DNA of 64,000 bases from Epiperipatus broadwayi (Eukaryota; Onychophora; Udeonychophora; Euonychophora; Peripatidae), in contig JAQFVV010013089.1 of assembly GCA_028023455.1 (NCBI GenBank), forward strand, positions 62,001-126,000. Reading direction: 5' to 3'. Under the pieces are notes generated by a model. The model ran no database searches. It was not told the DNA's origin and saw only the letters and a program-made list of their open reading frames with translations. Made by a program: the position numbers and the translations under genes. Below are positions 57,181 through 64,000 of the stretch, piece after piece (the first letter of the stretch is position 1; each line of letters opens with the position of its first letter).

Positions 57181-58069
57181 AATAAAACAAATTCAATTTT
57201 ATGCAAATTCTATAAAAACAAACAATTACATATAATATGAGATTTTTGCAAAATTAAGTGTGTAAAACTACTACAATTATGATACAAGTATTATCAAAAG
57301 GGCTAAGCTAGAATAAAGATATTTAAACCAATAAGAGCATTCTGTTTTTTAAATGGTCAAACATTTAATAATTTATTACAATTAATGCAAAAAAGAGGTA
57401 AAAGTATTTACAGAATTACATATTGTCATAAATATAAAATTCTGTATCTGGTTATAAGATTTGTCCATATATTTGTATTCTAAAAATTATCTGAAAATTC
57501 ATCCAAAATTAGGAGTCACAGGTACATTAGCTTCACTGTTTATTTATAAAATACTTGTATTTTGAGGGGAAAAACTGAAAATAATACAGTTGTATAAATG
57601 TATGAACACTCATAAAAAACAAAAACAAATGAATCTTATCATTGCAATTTTAATCCCTTCACTATTTGGTAATTTGACTTTATTACATTTGAAAATTTCT
57701 GTTTGTTATATATTATTTAAGAGTCATAACATGAACTAACATATTTAAAATATGGAAAATCTAGTCTGTGTAGAGATACAGCAATTAAAAAGTTATTAAA
57801 GAAAAGTTTTTATAATAAATTTTATCTTTGGCGGTAATCAAGTGAAATGAAACTAAAGATTTGAAATATGATACTAAATTGCAAATATGAATATATTATT
57901 TTGATATCATTTTATATGAAAATGCTAAATATTATTCGGCATTCACAATGTTCAAAATACATTATAACAAAATTAAACAGAGATTAAAATAAATTTTACA
58001 AAATTTAATTCTATTTTCAAAGATAGTTAGTGCTATCAAATGGAAGATATATATTTTAATAATTATAAA
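57181..58069. other. Non-coding stretch, nothing recognised
   Basis: AT-rich. A short piece at 57190-57350 is partly the reverse complement of 55540-55740, adding to the inverted arrangement around the Penelope remnant. Confidence 0.4.
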
Positions 58070-59215
58070 TCTTTTACATATATTAGTCACAATTACAATC
58101 CTTAACGTAAATCTAATAAAATGTCACTTAACTTCCATCGCATGACTTTAAATGCATATTACTGTTATAGCACCATAATTTTTCACTATCTGTGTGCTTA
58201 CTGCAAGTTTTAGTAAGTAATAATAAATTCTGAATGATAGTACTCGTTATATTTCTATTCTGTGCTATCCTATCGAATTTCATTAGTCTTGTTTCAAGAT
58301 TGTGTTTCATGATCTCTGAATCTTCGGAATCTACTGCATCTACCTTTCAGCATTTATTATATAACCCTCCATTACACTATCAAGATACCATCCCAAATTG
58401 AAAAACACATATGTTTACCATTCAAGTTAATTTGCTTGCATAGCCATATAGATCTGAAACCAGCTCAGTTTCTACATATCATAGTGTCTAGTTTTGTAAT
58501 AACTATGGGCACCTCTGTCCCATGGCCAGAATTTAATATAAATCAATAAAATATCACTTGACTTTATTACATGATTGTAGCATATATATTGTTGTTATGG
58601 AAGTATAATATTCACTATCTCTAAGCCACTTACTATAAACTTTAGTAAGTAATAACAGATGCCAAGTGATAGTATTTAATAAATCCCCACCCTGTATTAA
58701 CTTATTCAATAATCTTAGGCTAATTTTTATCAGTGAGGACCTTTTGATCTTGTTCCAATGCAACTGGGACTTTATATTCTAATACATCTTCAAGTGTCTA
58801 TCACTTACTTCTCTGTAATGCTATCAAGCTATCAGCCCAAATTAAATAATATAAATGTTATTAATCTAAGCAAAACAGCTTGCATAGTCATGTAGATCTG
58901 AAACTAATATTTTTTATATATTATGGTCTTTTCAACTTTTTAATAATGATAGTCATCATTATCATGTGGCCACAATTTGGTGTAAAATAATAGAATATTA
59001 TCAGATTCCATCATGAGTCTAGCTTACAGATTATTATAGAAAAGCAATTTTTATTATCTCTATACCACTTACTGTAATTTTTAGTAAGTAATAGTAAATG
59101 CTACATGATAGTATTAAATCCCTATTCTGTGCTCTACCATCGAATATCCTCAGTCTTATTTCAAGCATATGGATTTTTTCAGTGAGGAACTTTGGATCTT
59201 GGACCAGGGCTGGGA
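58070..59215. repeat. ~435-bp tandem repeat, about 2.6 copies
   Basis: Landmarks TTTTAGTAAGTAATA at about 58207, 58639 and 59077, CTTGCATAG.CAT.TAGATCT at about 58435 and 58871, and TCAGTGAGGA near 58732 and 59178 repeat with a 432-438 bp period. Diverged copies. Open frames on the minus strand recur because of the repeat and are not genes. Confidence 0.75.
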
Positions 59216-59216
59216 G

Positions 59217-59390
59217 GGGTGCACTAGATCTCAAAGATTCCAAGTGCACTGATTCAAGATCCAAAGTGCCTCAACTGATGTAAGCCATAAACTTGAGACT
59301 AATTTGAGGGATATTGGATAGGAAAACACAGGATAGGGATTTGGCATTGATTATTACTTACTAAAGCCTTCAGCCAGTGGTGTAGAGATA
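59217..59390 (+). repeat. Diverged dispersed repeat, family of 47229-47480
   Basis: GCACTAGATCTCAAAGATTC, AAAGTGCCTCAACTGATGTAAGC and CTTGAGACTAATTTGAGGGA follow the same order as the 47-kb copy. It directly abuts the 435-bp tandem repeat. Confidence 0.55.
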
Positions 59391-60473
59391 GTAAAAATTT
59401 AACTTATATTTGTTAAGTTATATAAATAAAAGCTATTAAATCTTATTTTCTAAACAAACGTATGTATAAATAAACATGTAAGTTAGGTGAAAGGGCAAAT
59501 AATAATTAATGATACACTTTTGGAAATGAATACCATTACTTATTTATTTTTAGTAAAGTATAGAAATCTTTAAATATATAAAACATTTTTATCTGATTAC
59601 ATAGATTTAGTTCAATCAGCTAAAATTAAAAATAAAAAGTGTAAAAATCTATTTTAATTAATGTTTAAGAATACAGAAGTAATTTATACTTTAGTTTGAT
59701 TATTGTATGTAGGTGACTTAAATCGAGTGTTGAATACTCATTGGGTGATTAAGGGAATGAATTGCAAATTTATGTATATGTTTACGTTAGAAAAGTATAT
59801 TGATTATAATTTAACCATTTGGCATTTGAAGTTACTGACTATATTTATTGTCAAGAATTTCTATTTATATGAGTTTAAAGGATAGTTTATCACAAGTTTA
59901 TTTGCAATTTTGCCATAAATAGTTAACAAACCATAATGCCGAGCCTTATTAAGATATTTGGAATATTATTAATTATAAATAATGTAGTATTGGAAAGACT
60001 GATTTAAATCGCAATCTAACAAGTATTTTAGTATTAAAATAACCCTGTATTACATGTTAATAAATTCACATTTTAAAAGTATTATCATATATGATTGCCT
60101 ATGGATTGAATTTATAGAAAGTTTTCTTATATGGATGGTCTTATTTAATGATTGTGAGTTAGCATTAAGTTCATATTTACTTCTTAAATAGGATTAATAA
60201 ATATCTATATTAATTTTGGGTTTTATTCTTTTATTATTTATTAGTTAACTTTATTAAATAATTTCTGAAATTATTTTTTCTGGTGACTTTATTCATTTAA
60301 TTATATATTGCATAAATTACTAATGTGTAATCGATTTCATCATAGAGTTGTACTTTAAGAGATCTGAAAATTATGTCAGTGAAATTATTTAATTATAGAA
60401 TGAATTAAATATGTATATTTTCTCTTATTCACAATTCCTAGGATTTTTGTAATCCCAAATCTAGTTCAAACAT
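59391..60473. other. Non-coding stretch, nothing recognised
   Basis: AT-rich, no gene. The sole open frame (59703-59885) is not convincing. Confidence 0.4.
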
Positions 60474-60486
60474 AAAATTATTTGAT
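60474..60486. repeat. Target site duplication of RTE copy B (left)
   Basis: AAAATTATTTGAT, repeated exactly at 63756-63768. Confidence 0.85.
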
Positions 60487-60494
60487 CATCATCA

Positions 60495-61682
60495 TCAACC
60501 ATTATCAATCCACTGCAGGATGAAGGTCTCTCCAAGTTTAATCCATCTTTTCTGATCTTTAGCTTCTCTTCTCCACAACACCCCTGCACATTTTCTTATT
60601 TCATCCATCCATCTCACATGTGGTCTCTTTCTGGGTCTTTTACAATCTCTTGGAATCCAGTTTAAAATTTCAATTGTCCATCTATTATCATCTCTTCTAG
60701 CAATATGTCCAGCCCAACTCCATTTCAATCTTTTAATTTTTTCAATGCGGTCAGTAACACCTGTTTGTTGTCTTACCCATACATTGCGTTTTCGATCTCT
60801 TCTTGTTACTCCCAACATACATCTCTCCATACTCCTTTGAGTGGTCTGAAGTCTCTGTATTGCTCTTCTATTAAGTGTCCAAGTCTCAGATCCATAAGTA
60901 AGAACTGGTAAAACACATTTGTTAAAAACCATCCTTTTCAAACACATAGGCATATTTCCTTTTAGTATCAAGTTATTTCTACCAAAAGCATTCCAACCAA
61001 GTTTAATTATATGATTAATTTCCTCCATTATGTTTCCATCTGTATTAATAATCTGACCAAGGTATTTGTAACTGTTAACTTCTTCTAATTCTTCATAATC
61101 AATCTTTATTTTCATATTTTGAGCAAATCGATTAAACATTACTTTAGTCTTTTTAACATTTATCTTTAGTCCTACTTTTCTACTTTCATCTGCTAACTCC
61201 TGCAACATTTCCTGCAGCTCTGAAGCATTATTTGCAAAAACAACTACATCATCTGTAAAATCTAAATGACTTAAATACTCTCCATTTACTTTCACTCCTT
61301 TAGTTTCCCATTTTAATCCACAAAATACTTCTTGCAGCACTGCTGTAAAGAGTTTTGGAGATATGGAGTCACCTTGTCTTACACCTTTCTCAATGTTGAT
61401 TTTTCCAGTATCATTATGTAATCTAATTGTTGCTGTTGTCTTTTTATAAATATTCTTTAAAATATGACAATATCCTGGATCTATACCTTGATGATCCAAT
61501 GCTTTAATCACTGAAGAAATGTGTATAGAATCGAATGCCTTTTCATAATCTACAAATCCAAAACATAATGACAACTCATATTCATTTGTCCTTTCTATGA
61601 CTTTTCTCAATACCTGGATATGATCTATTGTACTAAAACCACTTTTAAATCCAGCTTGTTCTCTTGGTTGGTGGAAATCCAA
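60495..61682 (-). pseudogene. RTE reverse transcriptase and C-terminal domain (copy B)
   Basis: A 395-codon frame starting within the RT at [20 protein letters not shown]. Motif A is FGFVDYEKAFDSI, motif B GVRQGDSISPKLFTAVLQE, and motif C HLDFTDDVVVFANN. The active site reads FTDD where copy A has FADD; both Asp are kept. The C-terminus holds LPVLTYGSETWTLNRRAI, SWAGHIARRDDNRW and RPRKRPHVRWMDEI, ending only a few bases before the GATGAT tail. The Met is internal, not a true start. Confidence 0.9.
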
Positions 61683-61814
61683 AGTTCTCTGTAGACAAGT
61701 TGTAATTATCTTGGTAAAAATTTTATATAAAACTGATAAAAGGCTGATAGGTCTGTAATTTCTAATATCTTCTTTATCACCTTTTTTAAATATTAATATT
61801 ATTACTGCATTCTT

Positions 61815-62075
61815 TCAATCTTCCGGTACATCTTTATCATTTAGACATTTGGTATATAACTTTGCTAAAATTGTTTCTATTTCTTCACCTGCTTCTTTTA
61901 ATATATCAATTATAATTCCATCATTTCCTGGAGCCTTTCCTTTCTTCATACACTTAATTGCATGTCTCACTTCTTCATTTAAAATTCTGGGCAATTCGGA
62001 AGATGTAATAGATATAGGAGGTACTTGTTCTTTATTACTATATAATTCTTGATAAAAATCTTCTACCAATTTCAT
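61815..62075 (-). pseudogene. RTE reverse transcriptase fingers (copy B)
   Basis: An 86-codon frame with [20 protein letters not shown] and [20 protein letters not shown], then a stop right after DKDVPED where copy A reads DWKNAV. A point mutation (Trp codon to stop) explains the break. Confidence 0.85.
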
Positions 62076-62205
62076 GATGTCATCTCTCTTTTTAGTAATA
62101 ATTCCATCTTTTTTTCTTATTGCAGATATAAATTTCCTACCAATACCAAAATGTTGTTTAACATTTTTGAGACTTTTATTTTCTTCTACAGCTTTCCTTG
62201 CTATT

Positions 62206-63450
62206 TCAGTTATACTTTCTTATATCATTTTCAACTCTTTTCCGTACCATTTTACAAAATTCGAGATATTCAATTCTTTTTAATACATCATTTTTGTATA
62301 TCTTCATATTCCTTCTTTTCTTCATAAATTCTCTAGTCTCAGTAGAAATTTTATTAGTCAACTGCTGCTTTTTTCTACCAGCTATGTTTGTTGCAGTTTT
62401 TAAAAGTGTATCAGTTATTTTCATATTAATTTCATTCAAATCTGTATCATGTTCAAAATCTCCTAACACTTGAAACCTATTTGTAAGTTCTAATTTAAAT
62501 TCATTAGAATGTTTCTGAAGATTAGGAATATCAACTGTAAATATTGTTTTTCTTAATAATTTTTGTCTTTCTAGTTTTACATTAACACGTAACTTACACC
62601 TTACTAATCGATGATCACTTCCTGTATTAAATTTATTAAGAACATTACAATCTTGAAATATGTATTTTCTGTTAGTCAAAATATAATCCAATTCTGCTGT
62701 ACCTTCATTTGGATGCTTCCATGTCCATTTCCTTTTAACATTTTTCTCAAAAAATGAATTCATAATATAAAGTTTTTCTTTTTCTGCAAACTCCACAAGA
62801 CTATGTCCTCTCTCATTTCTATTACCATAACCAAAATTACCTACAGCAATTTCATCTTTCATTTGTCTACCAATTCTAGCATTAAAGTCTCCCATAACAA
62901 TTTTAAAATGTTGTTTACTCTGATCAAAAGCCTTTTGTACATCCATATAAAAATCTTCTACTACTTCATCATTATGAGAATTTGTTGGGGCATAAACCTG
63001 AATTATCTGCATTTGGTATCTGCTATTAAGTTGTATAACTAATCTTGCCACTCTGTCTGATACACCATCAATCTCCACAATATTGTTCTTCCACTTTTTA
63101 TTTATAATGAATCCTACTCCACTTGTATTTCCAATATGTGTGCTTTTATAATAGAGTATATTTCCACTTTTTAAATCAATTGTTTCTTCCCCTTTTCTTC
63201 TAACTTCACAAAGTCCAATAATGTCCCATTTAATATAAGACAATTCTTCTTCTAATTCTTGCAATCTTCCTTCACTTGAAAATGATCTGCAGTTGTAAGT
63301 ACCTAAATAAAAAGTCATCATCAAATGGCAGCCTGGGTCCACAATCAGGGGATTCTTAGCACCCTCCGCCTTCGGCCACCAACCGCTTCCTTGGTTGGTG
63401 ACTTTACAGCCTCCTGGGAATAAGGGCCATGCTTTATTTTTGTCTGTCAT
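62206..63450 (-). pseudogene. RTE endonuclease, complete (copy B)
   Basis: A 414-codon frame from MTDKNKAWPLFPGGCKVTNQ. The apurinic-endonuclease-like domain (~residues 50-290) shows YNCRSF (Asn), DIIGLCEVRRKG (catalytic Glu), QVYAPTNSHND, GDFNARIG (Asp/Asn) and GSDHRLVRC (catalytic His), all present. The lysine-rich linker follows until a frameshift at KYN. It would nick target DNA. The nuclease domain alone is still open, although the polyprotein is broken after it. Confidence 0.9.
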
Positions 63451-63755
63451 AATTGTATATATGTATTGGAAAAATATTTATCATTTACACAAACATTCAT
63501 TCTGCCTTATCAGGCACTGAGAAGAAAGACCATGGTGTTTCTTGATCTTAAACTCAGAGGTAAAAAGCCAATAAACTCACCACGCTGGCTAATGCGTGTT
63601 GGTGAGCAGCCCATCCATGTTCGTATACTATATGAATAATCACATAGTAATAACAGCTGCAACGACAAGAACGTATGGAGAGGACATTCCTTTAAGGCCT
63701 CCAAAAGGAATCAAAGGGTCTCCTTTCAGTTAATAGCAAACTCCTTTCTGTAGCC
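63451..63755 (-). promoter_or_regulatory. RTE 5' untranslated/promoter region (copy B)
   Basis: About 300 bp before the Met codon, ending at the target duplication. Shared with copy A up to about 63688. No ORF of note in sense. Confidence 0.6.
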
Positions 63756-63768
63756 AAAATTATTTGAT
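63756..63768. repeat. Target site duplication of RTE copy B (right)
   Basis: AAAATTATTTGAT, identical to 60474-60486. Confidence 0.85.
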
Positions 63769-63845
63769 ATATATATAAGTATAGGGACTACATGTGTATA
63801 TATATATATATTTGATATATATATAAGTATAGGGACTACATGTGT
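63763..63845 (+). repeat. Short tandem duplication with (TA)n
   Basis: GATATATATATAAGTATAGG plus GACTACATGTG occurs twice, separated by (TA)n. Confidence 0.8.
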
Positions 63846-63992
63846 GTCGTCATGTGTATCAGTTGTATGAGATAGTGTGGATAGTTGAAGGATGCTTGAA
63901 AATCTGAGTTCAAATCCCCTATACTTACAATTAATCTCCCAGGTTTGTGAAGAGTGCCTGGTTTTCAAGTATTTACACATCAAGCTTATATC
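63846..63992 (+). repeat. SINE-like repeat, family of 57028-57180
   Basis: Shares TCATGTGTATCAGTTGTATG, GATAGTGTGGATAGTTGAAG and TTTGTGAAG...TGCCTGGTTTTCA with the copy at 57028. GAGTTCAAATCCCC is B-box-like. Confidence 0.6.
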
Positions 63993-64000
63993 CTGTCCAT

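Larger units (their letters stand above)
60487..63755 (-). mobile_element. RTE-type LINE, copy B (full length, 3269 bp)
   Basis: Bounded by an exact 13-bp target duplication. The minus strand carries a ~300-bp 5' untranslated region, a single original ORF (endonuclease, linker, reverse transcriptase, C-terminal domain) and a 3' end of GATGATGATGAT. The ORF is interrupted by only a few frameshifts or stops, making this the youngest or best kept RTE copy in the window. RTE elements insert by target-primed reverse transcription using their own endonuclease. Confidence 0.93.

Noticed and set aside
62049-62473. Overlapping plus-strand frames of 69-92 codons
   Set aside because: Antisense shadows of the RTE linker region.
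1-64000. CRISPR array, operons or bacterial genes
   Set aside because: Spliced gene, LINEs, LTR elements and microsatellites show animal nuclear DNA; no regular short repeats with unique spacers.

Overview
This is AT-rich, repeat-dense animal DNA, most likely from an invertebrate with a large genome. The evidence is a receptor guanylate cyclase gene cut into very small exons by introns of 3-24 kb, together with RTE-type LINEs, LTR retrotransposons, a Penelope-like element, tRNA-Gly-derived elements, foldback elements and many microsatellites. Nothing in the sequence lets me name the species. A mollusc, flatworm or cnidarian would all fit.

The only host gene I can support runs on the minus strand through almost the whole window. 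Five exons join in consistent reading phase with canonical splice sites: 52421-52570 and 44645-44819 (kinase-homology domain), 20655-20795 (dimerisation helix), 17097-17220 and 5111-5179 (start of the guanylate cyclase catalytic domain). The receptor, membrane and early kinase-homology exons must lie right of the window and the last catalytic exons left of it. Nearly everything else sits in introns of this gene or in its flanks.

Layout. 1-1.3 kb: relic of a coiled-coil LTR element. 4.9-5.7 kb: two tRNA-Gly(UCC)-like sequences either side of the cyclase exon. 7.9-15.9 kb: a non-autonomous LTR element (minus strand, 1.9 kb LTRs, tRNA-Lys-like primer site, only a coiled-coil ORF). One of its LTRs is interrupted by a TRIM-like miniature element with three 584-bp LTRs and a 5-bp target duplication. 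22.3-25.0 kb: a deleted plus-strand LTR element with gag zinc knuckles. 25.07-30.62 kb: a complete but decayed Gypsy element (minus) with TTAAT target duplications. 31-40 kb: a pile-up of RTE LINE copies on both strands. 41 kb: a 452-bp element with 124-bp inverted repeats. 45-49.6 kb: tandem and dispersed repeats and a long (AT)n. 50-51.8 kb: a dead RTE copy carrying a palindromic insertion with a 13-bp target duplication. 53-57 kb: foldbacks, a Penelope-like remnant and a SINE-like repeat. 58-59.4 kb: a ~435-bp tandem repeat. 60.5-63.8 kb: the best preserved RTE copy, with a 13-bp target duplication.

The coding capacity of the mobile elements is broken throughout, so this is a graveyard with relative ages readable from nesting. 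All boundaries were derived by eye. Family names rest on motif recognition, not database searches.
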